DNA of 35,462 nucleotides from Stenotrophomonas maltophilia (lineage in GTDB: Bacteria > Pseudomonadota > Gammaproteobacteria > Xanthomonadales > Xanthomonadaceae): assembly GCA_002364755.1 (NCBI GenBank), contig DEZI01000007.1, forward strand, positions 18,247 to 53,708. Direction: 5' to 3'. The notes under the pieces were generated by a model. It was not told the origin of the DNA. It searched no databases and saw nothing but the letters and a program-made list of their open reading frames with translations. Shown here in pieces: positions 15,479 to 22,957 of this stretch. The position numbers and the translations under genes are program-made. Every line of letters starts with the position of its first letter. Positions within the stretch are counted from its first letter, which is position 1.

Positions 15479-16156
15479 ATGAGCCTGCGGATCTATTACG
15501 GGGGCACCTTCGATCCGGTGCACCTGGGCCATCTGGCCATCGCGCGCGCCGCACGCGACGAACTGCAGGTGGCCGTGCGCATGTTGCCGGCCGCCGACCC
15601 GCCGCATCGCGCCGCCCCGGGAGCCACCGCTGAACAGCGCTGCCGGATGCTGTCGCTGGCCATCGGCGACGAGCCGGGCCTGCTGCTCGACCGCCGCGAG
15701 CTGGACCGGGCCGCACGCAACCCTGGCCAGCCGTCCTACACGGTCGACACCCTGCGCGAGCTGCGTGCCGAGCTGGGCCCGAGCCGGCCGCTGGCCTGGC
15801 TGGTCGGTGCCGACAGCCTGCTGGCCCTGCCGGCCTGGCACGAATGGCAGGCGCTGTTCGGCCTGGCCCACTTCATCGTGGCCGAGCGGCCTGGCAGCCC
15901 GTTGCGTGATGCCGTGGCTGGCGAGCTCGGCCAGGCCCTGGAAGGACGCTGGGCCGACAACGAGCAGTCGCTGTTCGCCAGCCCGGCCGGGCGCGTGCTG
16001 CGCCTGCACCAGCCCCTGCGCGGCGAGTCGGCCAGTGCCGTGCGCGCCCAGATCCGCGCAGCCGGGCTCTGGCGGGCGATGCTGCCGCCGGCGGTGGCCG
16101 ACTACGTGGCAGGGGAGCGCCTGTACCACCCCGGCACACCCTCAATACCCGCGTGA
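15479..16156 (+). CDS. nadD: Nicotinate-mononucleotide adenylyltransferase
   Basis: This 225-residue enzyme adenylates nicotinate mononucleotide to give deamido-NAD in NAD synthesis. The nucleotidyltransferase motif GGTFDPVHLGHL begins at residue 8 and contains the catalytic HxGH. ADPPHR, YTVDTLRELR, WLVGADSLLALPAWHEW and a C-terminal GESASAVRAQIR (the usual place of the ISSTxIR motif) are all present. A GTG directly before the ATG would add one residue; either is possible. It is packed against holA. The next gene, rsfS, is a partner by position only. Confidence 0.96.
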   Translation: MSLRIYYGGTFDPVHLGHLAIARAARDELQVAVRMLPAADPPHRAAPGATAEQRCRMLSLAIGDEPGLLLDRRELDRAARNPGQPSYTVDTLRELRAELGPSRPLAWLVGADSLLALPAWHEWQALFGLAHFIVAERPGSPLRDAVAGELGQALEGRWADNEQSLFASPAGRVLRLHQPLRGESASAVRAQIRAAGLWRAMLPPAVADYVAGERLYHPGTPSIPA

Positions 16157-16174
16157 ATGGCGCAAGCGCGCCAT
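16157..16174. repeat. Inverted repeat over the -35 region of the rsfS promoter
   Basis: ATGGCGC and GCGCCAT flank AAGC. The repeat begins one base after the nadD stop and ends 5 bp before a perfect TATAAT, so it covers the expected -35 position. It could be an operator or a nadD 3' hairpin; no T-run follows it. Confidence 0.4.
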
Positions 16175-16179
16175 GCCCG

Positions 16180-16185
16180 TATAAT
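16180..16185 (+). promoter_or_regulatory. Consensus -10 box upstream of rsfS
   Basis: TATAAT matches the sigma-70 consensus exactly. The predicted start near 16192 would give a leader of about 23 nt before the TTG start at 16215. The -35 position (ATGGCG) is poor and lies within an inverted repeat. It implies that rsfS-rlmH has its own promoter besides read-through from leuS. Confidence 0.55.
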
Positions 16186-16214
16186 CGCCCCCACGTTTAT
16201 CGAGTCGATCCACT

Positions 16215-16628
16215 TTGAGCAACCAGACCCAGCCCCAGACCATCAAGGTCGATCTGCCCAGCCCGCCGCCATCCGTGCCGCAACTGCTGGCCAGCGTCCG
16301 CCAAGCCACCGAAGACCTGAAGGCCAAGGACCTGGTCGAGATCGACGTGCGCGGCCGGTCCAGCGTTGCCGATTACATGATCGTCGTTTCGGGCACCTCG
16401 ACCCGCCACGTCAAGTCGATCGCCGATGAGGTCGTGCGCTTCGCCAAGAACATCGACGTGATGCCGCTGGGCGTGGAAGGCGAGCGCGAAGCCGAGTGGG
16501 TGCTGGTCGACCTGGGCGACATCATCGTCCATGTCATGCTGCCGCGCGTGCGTGAGTTCTACGCGCTCGAGCGCCTGTGGACCGTCGGCGACCAGCCGCC
16601 GCCCAGCGACGACGACGAAGTGGCCTGA
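16215..16628 (+). CDS. rsfS: Ribosome silencing factor RsfS
   Basis: This 137-residue protein is in the DUF143/Iojap family. RsfS binds L14 of the large subunit and blocks subunit joining when nutrients are low. The core is clear: ATEDLKAKDLVEIDVRGRSSVADYMIVVSGTSTRHVKSIAD, then GEREAEWVLVDLGDIIVHVM and REFYALERLW. The start is TTG at 16215 because there is no in-frame ATG or GTG upstream and the domain begins soon after. The rare start and lack of a good ribosome binding site suggest modest translation. The N-terminus has about 20 extra residues with a PSPPPSVP stretch. The C-terminal tail is acidic. Confidence 0.93.
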   Translation: MSNQTQPQTIKVDLPSPPPSVPQLLASVRQATEDLKAKDLVEIDVRGRSSVADYMIVVSGTSTRHVKSIADEVVRFAKNIDVMPLGVEGEREAEWVLVDLGDIIVHVMLPRVREFYALERLWTVGDQPPPSDDDEVA

Positions 16629-16650
16629 GCCACGGCGTTGCTGTACCCCT

Positions 16651-16684
16651 TCGACGGCGCCGATGGCGCCGTCGACGTTTTGGA
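16651..16684 (+). terminator. Terminator-like hairpin between rsfS and rlmH
   Basis: TCGACGGCGCC and GGCGCCGTCGA form an 11-bp perfect stem with a GAT loop, followed by CGTTTTGG. The short T-run means partial termination is most likely, which would lower rlmH relative to rsfS. Confidence 0.55.
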
Positions 16685-16694
16685 GACTGCGTAG

Positions 16695-17165
16695 ATGAAA
16701 GCCCGCCTGATCGCCACCGGTGAACGCGCACCCAGCTGGGTCGCGCAGGGTTTCGCCGAATACCAGAAGCGGCTGTCGCACTGGCTGCCGTTCGAACTGG
16801 TGGAAATCGAGCCGGGCCTGCGTGGCAAGGGCCGCGATGCGCGTCGCGCCACCGAGGACGAAGGCAAGCGTGTGATCGCTGCGCTGCCGAAGAATGCCTA
16901 CGTGGTGGCGCTGGACGTGCCGGGCCGCCAGCTCAGTTCGGAACAGCTCGCGCACCGCCTGGAGCATTGGCGCGGGCAGGGCAGGGACCTGGCGTTCCTG
17001 ATCGGTGGCCCGGAAGGGCACTCGCCGGAAGTGTCCGCGCTGGCCGATGAGAAGTGGTCGATCGGACCGCTGACCCTGCCGCACATGCTGGTGCGGCTGG
17101 TGGTCGCCGAGCAGCTGTATCGGGCCGCCGCAATGATTGCGAATCACCCCTACCATCGCGCGTGA
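16695..17165 (+). CDS. rlmH: 23S rRNA pseudouridine-1915 N3-methyltransferase
   Basis: This 156-residue SPOUT-class methyltransferase acts on pseudouridine 1915 in helix 69 of 23S rRNA in assembled 70S ribosomes. It starts MKARLIATGERAPSWV. It shows the SAM-binding trefoil knot segments FLIGGPEGHSPEV and the C-terminal LPHMLVRLVVAEQLYRAAAM and HPYHR end that are nearly invariant in RlmH. GGAGA lies 9 bases before the ATG. The length matches E. coli (155). It is the last gene of the block and its 3' end overlaps the tRNA-Asn promoter region. Confidence 0.97.
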   Translation: MKARLIATGERAPSWVAQGFAEYQKRLSHWLPFELVEIEPGLRGKGRDARRATEDEGKRVIAALPKNAYVVALDVPGRQLSSEQLAHRLEHWRGQGRDLAFLIGGPEGHSPEVSALADEKWSIGPLTLPHMLVRLVVAEQLYRAAAMIANHPYHRA

Positions 17166-17173
17166 AGAGTGGT

Positions 17174-17179
17174 TATACT
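17174..17179 (+). promoter_or_regulatory. -10 box of the tRNA-Asn gene
   Basis: TATACT lies 8 bp before the first tRNA base, with the -35 region inside the end of rlmH (no good match). The position suits transcription starting at or just before the mature 5' end. Confidence 0.45.
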
Positions 17180-17187
17180 AGTCGTCT

Positions 17188-17264
17188 GCCCGAATAGCTC
17201 AGCCGGTTAGAGCACTTGACTGTTAATCAGGGGGTCGTTGGTTCGAGTCCAACTTCGGGCGCCA
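17188..17264 (+). tRNA. tRNA-Asn (anticodon GUU)
   Basis: The cloverleaf closes fully. The acceptor stem GCCCGAA pairs with TTCGGGC, followed by discriminator G and an encoded CCA. The D arm has AGCTCAGCCGGTTAGAGC. The anticodon stem CTTGA/TCAGG has two G-U-type or wobble-tolerant positions and the loop CTGTTAA places GTT at 17222-17224. The T arm contains GGTTCGAGTCC. A strong terminator follows 6 bp downstream, so it is a single-gene transcript. tRNA genes can be integration targets, but no integrase or displaced 3' copy is present here. Confidence 0.98.
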
Positions 17265-17270
17265 CCTTTG

Positions 17271-17301
17271 AAAACCCGCATCGCGAGATGCGGGTTTTTT
17301 T
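17271..17301 (+). terminator. Intrinsic terminator of tRNA-Asn
   Basis: CCCGCATC pairs with GATGCGGG around a GCGA tetraloop, flanked by AAAA on the left and seven Ts on the right. It is the best intrinsic terminator in the window. Confidence 0.9.
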
Positions 17302-17329
17302 GCGTCCACTGTCAGGCGCTGAAATTCCT

Positions 17330-17355
17330 GTAGAGCCGAACCCACGTTCGGCTGC
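17330..17355 (+). repeat. GTAG hairpin repeat (SMAG-like), copy 1 of cluster
   Basis: GTAG is followed by AGCCGAAC, a CCAC loop and GTTCGGCT. A GTAG tetranucleotide before a short hairpin is the hallmark of the S. maltophilia SMAG (REP-type) repeats. Confidence 0.75.
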
Positions 17356-17372
17356 TTCTGCATCGTCGCGTC

Positions 17373-17395
17373 AGTCGAGCATGGCTCGACTCTAC
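17373..17395 (-). repeat. GTAG hairpin repeat (SMAG-like), copy 2 of cluster
   Basis: Read on the minus strand: GTAG, AGTCGAGC, CAT loop, GCTCGACT. It faces copy 1, giving a head-to-head pair like paired REP elements. Confidence 0.75.
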
Positions 17396-17405
17396 AAAGC
17401 GACGC

Positions 17406-17428
17406 AGTCGAGCATGGCTCGACGCTAG
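17406..17428 (-). repeat. GTAG hairpin repeat (SMAG-like), degenerate copy 3
   Basis: It repeats copy 2 (GTCGAGC/GCTCGAC with the same loop) 33 bp further on, but has one broken pair at the stem base and CTAG where CTAC (GTAG) is expected. It looks like a recent local duplication or a decaying copy. Confidence 0.65.
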
Positions 17429-17442
17429 AGGCACCGCAAAAG

Positions 17443-17472
17443 CAAAGGCCCGGGCAGATGCCCGGGCCTTTG
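17443..17472 (-). terminator. Terminator of the TonB-dependent receptor gene
   Basis: CAAAGGCCCGGGCA and TGCCCGGGCCTTTG form a 14-bp perfect stem with a 2-nt loop, 18 bp after the receptor stop. On the minus strand CTTTTG follows. It is nearly symmetric and could stop transcription from both sides. Confidence 0.75.
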
Positions 17473-17490
17473 CAGATGACGCGCCTTCGA

Positions 17491-20280
17491 TTACTTGAAG
17501 GTGTACTTGGCGCCGACGGTGAAGTAACGGCCAATTGCACCGCTGAAGTGCAGCGGGTTGTAGTTGACCGCACCGTAGGTGCTGGGGTCGAGCGGAGCGA
17601 TGCGGTCGAACACGTTCTGCACCGAGGCGTTCAGTTCGAAGGCTTCGGTGATGTTCCAGCGGCCGGACAGGTCGAAGGTGGTGAAGGAGGAGATCTTCTC
17701 CACCGGCGAACCGTCTTCATAGAAGGCCAGGTAGTCGCCACCGCGGCGGTCCTTGTTCTCCATGCTGTCGATGTAGTTCACCACACCACTGACGCTCCAC
17801 GGACCCTGCTTCCAGGTAGTGCCGAAGTTGATCTTGTCCTGCGGCGTACCGATGCAGTTGGTCACGTCGCAGTTGCCGTGGGTGCCGACGTAATCGACGG
17901 TGGTGTCACCCTCGGTACGTTCAAACTTCAGGATGTGGCTCCACTGCAGGTCCATTTCCAGCTGGCCGGCGCCGAAGTCGAAGGTCTGGCGCACGTCGGT
18001 GTCGATACCGCGGACACGCGAGGAGTTGGCGTTCACGTACGCGGTGTTGACTGCCAGGATCGTGCCGCTGTTGGCCACGCCACCGATGTTGTTGGAATCG
18101 CGCAGGACGTTGCCGGCGGCGATCGCATCGGCGGTGCTCCCCTGTGCGATTTCGTTGGTGCGCTTGATTTCCCAGGCGTCAACGGTCAGCGAGGTGGTGG
18201 AGGTCGGCTGCAGCACGATACCCACCGAGTAGCTCTTGGACTCTTCCGGCTTCAGGTCCTTGTTCGGGCGGGTGATGATCGCCACCGAGCGCGCGGTGCA
18301 CTCGTTGGCCGGATCGATGGCGCAGCGCACCGGATCGCGGGCGTTGGAGAAGGCGGCCAGGCCACCGTCACCGTTCTCGGCCGGGTTCGGCGCGCGGAAG
18401 CCTTCGGCGTAGCTGGCGCGCAGGGCGATCCAGTCGGCCGGGGTCCACTTCACGCCCAGCTTCGGCGTGGCCTTGCCTTCACCGCTCTCGTACTTGTCGT
18501 AACGCACGGCGCCCGACAGTTCCAACGATTCCAGCACCGGTGCGGACAGTTCGGCGTAGCCGGCGTACACGTTCTGGGTGCCGTCATAGGCCGAGTAGCC
18601 CAGGCCGATGATCTGGCCGACGTCGGTGAAGGTCTGCGGGGTCAGGCTGTTGCTGGTCTTGCGCCACTCGGTACCGAAGGCCAGGCCCAGCGGGCCGCCC
18701 TTCAGGTCCATCAGGCTGCGCGAGATGGTGAAGTCGAACATGTCCAGGCTGGACTTGGCGCGGGCGCTGATGGTCGGGCTGATCGCGTCGTAGACCGACT
18801 GCGGGGTCAGCGAGGCGTTGTCACCGATGCGCCAGGTGCCGTACGGACAGGCCGGATTGCCCAGCACGCAGCGCACGGCGTCATAGTTCAGGAAGCCGGT
18901 GCGCTTGTTGACCAGGTCGGTGCCCGAGTGCAGGTAGGCGGTGTCGTAGCTCCACTCACCCCAGTTGCCCTTGACGCCCACCAGGAAGCGGTTGAACTCG
19001 TTGGTGTTGTTGGTCACGCGCGGGCCCACGTCCCAGGCGCTGTAGCGCAGGCGCGCAGCGTAGGGCAGCGGATTGTCCGGATGGCCGGCGTAGAGCATGG
19101 TCGCACCGGCGCCGCTGTTGGCGTTGACCGGGCCGCCCGGGTAACCCCAGCCGCCGGACACGCCGGACGGCGTGTTGCTGAAGATGGTTTCCTTCTTCGA
19201 GTAGCCGATCTCGGTGTAGACCTCGCCGCCTTCACCGAAGGCGAAGCTGGCACGGCCGAACACGTTGACGTACTTCTCTTCCGGGGTCAGGTCACGGTAC
19301 AGCTGTGCCGGATCCCACAGGCAGCCCTGTGCCTGGGCGGTGGCATCGGTCTGGCCCGGAATCGTGGTCACGCCCGCGCAACCCGGCAGCGCAACCAGCT
19401 GGCCGGCGTTGTTGAACACCGAACCGTTCGGGCCGGTGCCGCCGGCAGTGCCGCCGGACAGGAAGGCGCCACCGAGGAACTGCGCGTCAGCGGCGTCGTA
19501 GCCCCAGCGACGGATATCGCCGGTGCCGATCCACTTGCGGTTCTTGCGGTCGCTGATCTGGATGCGGTCGGTCTTGCCGACGTCCAGGCTGAAGAACGCG
19601 TTCCAGCCGTCGCTGGCGAGGTCGCCGGTACCGGCGGTCAGGGTGGCCTTCTTGGCATCACCATCGCCGTCGCCGGACACGCCGTACGAACCGCGCAGGA
19701 TCGCGCCCTGGAAGTCACTGCGCAGAATGATGTTGACCACGCCGGCGATCGCATCGGAACCGTAGATGGCCGACGCGCCGTCCTTCAGCACTTCCACGCG
19801 CTCGACGGCGTCGAGCGGGATGGTGCTCAGATCGGTGAACACCTTCTGGCCATCATCGGCCAGGCCGTAGGTCGCCATGCGGCGGCCGTTCAACAGCACC
19901 AGGGTCGAACCGGCACCGAGGCCGCGCAGCGAAATGCCCGCGCCGCCACCGGCGAAACCATTGCCGAAGGTCTTGGGAATGGAGCCGGCGCCATCGGCGG
20001 TCAGCGTCTGCAGGTACTCGGCAACCGTGGTCTTGCCGGTGCGATCGATTTCCTGGCGGGTCACCACCTGCACCGGAGACGGCGTCTCGGTGTTGGTGCG
20101 CGGGATGTTGGAACCGGTGACCGTGATGCGGTCAAGGTTGGTGGCCTGTTCCTGTGCGAAGGCAGAGGAGGAGGCCGCGGCGCCGGCCAGCAGCAGGGTG
20201 CCGCCAGCGAGGATATGGGTGATGGAAGTTGCCAGGTGGTTTTGGCGGCGGCTGGCGGGCCGTTGGATCGGGTGTTTCAC
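17491..20280 (-). CDS. TonB-dependent outer-membrane receptor
   Basis: This 929-residue protein has a signal peptide ending near AFA (residue 42), a TonB-box-like DRITVTG at 50-56 and a plug domain with TPSPVQVVTRQEI, GISLRGLG, STLVLLNGRRM and VERVEVLKDGASAIYGSDAIAGVVNI. A long beta-barrel follows. Barrel loops carry paired cysteines (RCVLGNPAC, RCAIDPANEC, GNCDVTNC), as expected for oxidised surface loops. The substrate cannot be read from sequence; Gly/Asp-rich plugs of this Xanthomonadaceae type may take up iron complexes, peptides or glycans. The GTG start at 20280 has AGGAGAG just upstream. The final residue is Lys after YTF, not the usual terminal aromatic residue. A TonB-type gene lies 220 bp upstream on the same strand. 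Confidence 0.95.
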   Translation of the reverse strand: MKHPIQRPASRRQNHLATSITHILAGGTLLLAGAAASSSAFAQEQATNLDRITVTGSNIPRTNTETPSPVQVVTRQEIDRTGKTTVAEYLQTLTADGAGSIPKTFGNGFAGGGAGISLRGLGAGSTLVLLNGRRMATYGLADDGQKVFTDLSTIPLDAVERVEVLKDGASAIYGSDAIAGVVNIILRSDFQGAILRGSYGVSGDGDGDAKKATLTAGTGDLASDGWNAFFSLDVGKTDRIQISDRKNRKWIGTGDIRRWGYDAADAQFLGGAFLSGGTAGGTGPNGSVFNNAGQLVALPGCAGVTTIPGQTDATAQAQGCLWDPAQLYRDLTPEEKYVNVFGRASFAFGEGGEVYTEIGYSKKETIFSNTPSGVSGGWGYPGGPVNANSGAGATMLYAGHPDNPLPYAARLRYSAWDVGPRVTNNTNEFNRFLVGVKGNWGEWSYDTAYLHSGTDLVNKRTGFLNYDAVRCVLGNPACPYGTWRIGDNASLTPQSVYDAISPTISARAKSSLDMFDFTISRSLMDLKGGPLGLAFGTEWRKTSNSLTPQTFTDVGQIIGLGYSAYDGTQNVYAGYAELSAPVLESLELSGAVRYDKYESGEGKATPKLGVKWTPADWIALRASYAEGFRAPNPAENGDGGLAAFSNARDPVRCAIDPANECTARSVAIITRPNKDLKPEESKSYSVGIVLQPTSTTSLTVDAWEIKRTNEIAQGSTADAIAAGNVLRDSNNIGGVANSGTILAVNTAYVNANSSRVRGIDTDVRQTFDFGAGQLEMDLQWSHILKFERTEGDTTVDYVGTHGNCDVTNCIGTPQDKINFGTTWKQGPWSVSGVVNYIDSMENKDRRGGDYLAFYEDGSPVEKISSFTTFDLSGRWNITEAFELNASVQNVFDRIAPLDPSTYGAVNYNPLHFSGAIGRYFTVGAKYTFK

Positions 20281-20323
20281 AGCTTCTCTCCTGACTGGAA
20301 AACTCGAGCATTGAGGGCGTCAT

Positions 20324-20337
20324 CCGGTATGTACCGG
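20324..20337. repeat. Small palindrome in the receptor gene leader
   Basis: CCGGTA and TACCGG flank TG, 44 bp before the receptor start. It may be an operator half-site pair or a leader hairpin. The rest of 20340-20450 is notably AT-richer than the surroundings and probably holds the receptor promoter, but I see no convincing -35/-10 pair. It does not resemble a Fur box. Confidence 0.35.
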
Positions 20338-20459
20338 GACGTATCAATCTAGGTTTCTGGCAGGTGACGGAGCTGTGAAGTTTTACTGAATTCGTAACGA
20401 TCTTTCGACAGAAGCGAAATGTTTTGGCGCGAACGGCTCTTGACGGGGGCCGAACTCGG

Positions 20460-20487
20460 AAAAAGGGCGACCCGGCATCGCGCCGGG
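20460..20487 (-). terminator. Terminator of the tonB-type gene
   Basis: On the minus strand CCCGGC and GCCGGG flank a short loop and TTTTT follows after TCGCCC. It ends 13 bp after the tonB stop, separating that gene from the receptor gene. Confidence 0.6.
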
Positions 20488-20500
20488 CCGCCCGCGGGCC

Positions 20501-21160
20501 TCAGTCGGGCAGCGAGAACTGCACCGGCACCATGCCGATGGCCGGCACGGCCACGCCGTCACGCTCGGCCGGCACGAACCGCCACTGGCGCAGCACCTGC
20601 TGGCGGGCGGCCTGGTCCAGGCTGCGCGAGCCGCTGCTGCGCTCGATGCTGACGTTCACCGGCTTGCCGCTGGTATCCACCTCGACCCGCAGCAGCACGG
20701 TCCCCTGCTCATGGTTGCGCAGCGCCGGGACCGGATAGGCCGGCGGCGGGGCGCTGCGGTACTGCAGCTGCACCCCGGCCATCGGCGTGGATGGCGCCAG
20801 ACTCGGTGCCGCCTGCACGGGGGCCGGTTCGGCTGCGGGCAGGATGATGCCCTGGGCCTCTTCCAGCGACGTGGTCGGGGCCGGCAGAGGCGGGACTACG
20901 GTCGGCGCGGCGTGGGGCGTGGGCCTGACCTCGGCCTGCACCGGCTGCGGCTCCACCGGCGGCGGTTCCGGCGGCTTCGGCTGTTCCTTGGGAATAAGCC
21001 TGACCTCGGTGGTGTCGCGGGGCAGGGCGGTGATGGCCTGGTAGGTTGCCGGGATCAGCAGCAACAGGAAGGCCAGCAGGTGCAGGGCGATGGCCGCGCT
21101 CCAGGCGGCGACGCGGGCGGGATCGAACTGCAGCGGTACAACGGGATACGTACGAACCAT
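20501..21160 (-). CDS. Energy transducer TonB-type protein
   Basis: This 219-residue protein has the TonB layout: a short cytoplasmic N-terminus, one membrane anchor (AIALHLLAFLLLLIPATYQA, with the conserved His of the anchor at about residue 27), a Pro-rich periplasmic spacer (EQPKPPEPPPVEPQPVQ onward) and a C-terminal TonB domain with PPPAYPVPALRNHEQGTVLLR, VSIERSSGSRSLDQAA and WRFVPAERDG. GGAGGTG lies 4 bp before ATG 21160, which fixes the start; ATGs at 21172 and 21193 lack such a site. It would pass proton-motive energy to outer-membrane receptors. No exbB/exbD lie nearby, so it must borrow them from elsewhere. The neighbouring receptor is the obvious candidate partner. Confidence 0.9.
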   Translation of the reverse strand: MVRTYPVVPLQFDPARVAAWSAAIALHLLAFLLLLIPATYQAITALPRDTTEVRLIPKEQPKPPEPPPVEPQPVQAEVRPTPHAAPTVVPPLPAPTTSLEEAQGIILPAAEPAPVQAAPSLAPSTPMAGVQLQYRSAPPPAYPVPALRNHEQGTVLLRVEVDTSGKPVNVSIERSSGSRSLDQAARQQVLRQWRFVPAERDGVAVPAIGMVPVQFSLPD

Positions 21161-21309
21161 GGTCCACCTCCATGCCAGTGACGAAGTCCTCAACGCACCA
21201 GGGCCGCCATCGGGGTTGCCGCACGCGGCTGGCAGTCAATCATTAGCGCCGCCCCCCGGCCACTGCCTAGAGGCAGGGGCAACGTCGTTGGGCTGGGCTT
21301 CATGAACGG

Positions 21310-21336
21310 GTAGCGCCGGACCATGTCCGGCGGGAG
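21310..21336 (+). repeat. GTAG hairpin repeat (SMAG-like)
   Basis: GTAG is followed by CGCCGGAC, a CAT loop and GTCCGGCG. It is one of three such units in the 320-bp gap between the tonB-type and SIMPL genes. The remainder of that gap (21161-21309) shows no feature I can support. Confidence 0.75.
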
Positions 21337-21350
21337 AGGCCGCGCCGCTG

Positions 21351-21377
21351 CGCTCGCGGAGCACGGCCCCGCGCTGC
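21351..21377 (-). repeat. Degenerate GTAG hairpin repeat (SMAG-like)
   Basis: On the minus strand GCAG replaces GTAG, and the stem CGCGGGGC/GCTCCGCG has one mismatch. It faces the copy at 21310, forming an inverted doublet. Confidence 0.6.
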
Positions 21378-21409
21378 CTGGGCGGCACGTGATAGACGGC
21401 CCGCCAATG

Positions 21410-21433
21410 AAAACGGCGCCCCGAAGGGCGCCG
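21410..21433 (-). terminator. Terminator of the SIMPL gene
   Basis: CGGCGCCC and GGGCGCCG flank a 4-nt loop. On the minus strand TTTT follows. It lies 48 bp beyond the SIMPL stop. Confidence 0.65.
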
Positions 21434-21450
21434 CGTGTGTTCTTGCGATG

Positions 21451-21477
21451 CGCTCGCGGGGCCGGGCCCCGCGCTAC
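21451..21477 (-). repeat. GTAG hairpin repeat (SMAG-like) beside the SIMPL stop
   Basis: On the minus strand: GTAG, CGCGGGGC, a 3-nt loop, GCCCCGCG, then GAGCG. It begins 3 bp after the SIMPL stop codon, so it will be the first structure in that mRNA's 3' UTR. Confidence 0.75.
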
Positions 21478-21480
21478 CGG

Positions 21481-22218
21481 TTACCGCCCCAGTTCGAACA
21501 CCACGTCCAGGTTCACCGACACGGTCGATTCACCCGGCGCCACCGGGGTGGCCTTGTCCATTGCCGCACCGGCGGCCATGGCCCGCATCATCGGCATCGG
21601 GCGGAAGCCGCCGTTGCTGTTCTCGGAAATGCTGACGATGCGGCGCACCTGCAGGCCCAGCGATTTCGCATAGGTCTGGGCGCGGGCCTGGGCCTTCTTC
21701 AGCGCGGCCAGGCGGGCTTCGTCATAGACCGGCTCGGGCTGGTCGATCTCGAACTGCGGGCCGTTGATCTGGTTGGCGCCCTGCGCGGCCAGGGCGTCGA
21801 GCACCTTGCCCAGCCTGGCGATGTCGCGCACCTTCAGGCTGACCGTGTTGCTGGCCTGGTAGCCGGTGATCTTCGGCGCCTCGTTGTCGGCGTAGCGGTA
21901 CTGCGGGTTGAGGCTGACGCCGCTGGTCTGTACGTCGCGTTCGGCAATGCCGGCAGCCTTGATCGCGGCCAGCACCTTGTCCATCTGCTGGGCGTTCTCG
22001 CGCATGGCGCTGTTGCCGTCTGCTGCCTGGGTGACGACACCGGCCGACAGGGTGGCCACGTCCGGCACGCGGGTGGCCTCGGCGTTGGCCGAGATGTTCA
22101 GGAGGGTGCCTTCGGCCGGGGCGGCGATCGACGGCGACGACGGGGCGGCGTGGGCGGTCATCGAGGCTCCAATAGCGAGGGACAGGGCAAGCAGCAGCGG
22201 GGTGGCGGTGCGGCGCAT
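21481..22218 (-). CDS. Secreted SIMPL-domain (DUF541) protein
   Basis: This 245-residue protein has a signal peptide (LLLALSLAIGASMTAHA, cleavage near residue 24). A SIMPL/DUF541 domain follows, marked by ISANAEATRVPDVATLSAGV, QTSGVSLNPQYRY, GYQASNTVSLKVRDI, and EARLAALKKAQARAQTYAKSLGL. The family is periplasmic or outer-membrane associated; E. coli YggE is a member linked to reduced oxidative stress, but the molecular role is not known. GGAGA lies just before the ATG. It is transcribed alone, diverging from maf, with its own terminator. Confidence 0.9.
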   Translation of the reverse strand: MRRTATPLLLALSLAIGASMTAHAAPSSPSIAAPAEGTLLNISANAEATRVPDVATLSAGVVTQAADGNSAMRENAQQMDKVLAAIKAAGIAERDVQTSGVSLNPQYRYADNEAPKITGYQASNTVSLKVRDIARLGKVLDALAAQGANQINGPQFEIDQPEPVYDEARLAALKKAQARAQTYAKSLGLQVRRIVSISENSNGGFRPMPMMRAMAAGAAMDKATPVAPGESTVSVNLDVVFELGR

Positions 22219-22336
22219 GGGATCTCCTTGGTGTGGCGGTGAGGTTGGTGTCGCAGCGATGAACGCGCTGTGAGTCCGTTCGGGGTTGGACGCGCATCGG
22301 GCGGGGTTGCCGACGATTCAGGCAGTGCCCTCAGGT

Positions 22337-22342
22337 TATGCT
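22337..22342 (+). promoter_or_regulatory. Candidate -10 box for a leaderless maf transcript
   Basis: TATGCT is followed by GTGCTG and then the maf ATG at 22349, with no ribosome binding site. This fits transcription starting at the start codon. Confidence 0.4.
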
Positions 22343-22348
22343 GTGCTG

Positions 22349-22949
<601 letters not shown>

Positions 22950-22957
<8 letters not shown>

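Noticed and set aside
17188..17490. Genomic island inserted at tRNA-Asn
   Set aside because: No integrase, no displaced tRNA 3' end and no change in composition. The next gene is a typical chromosomal receptor.
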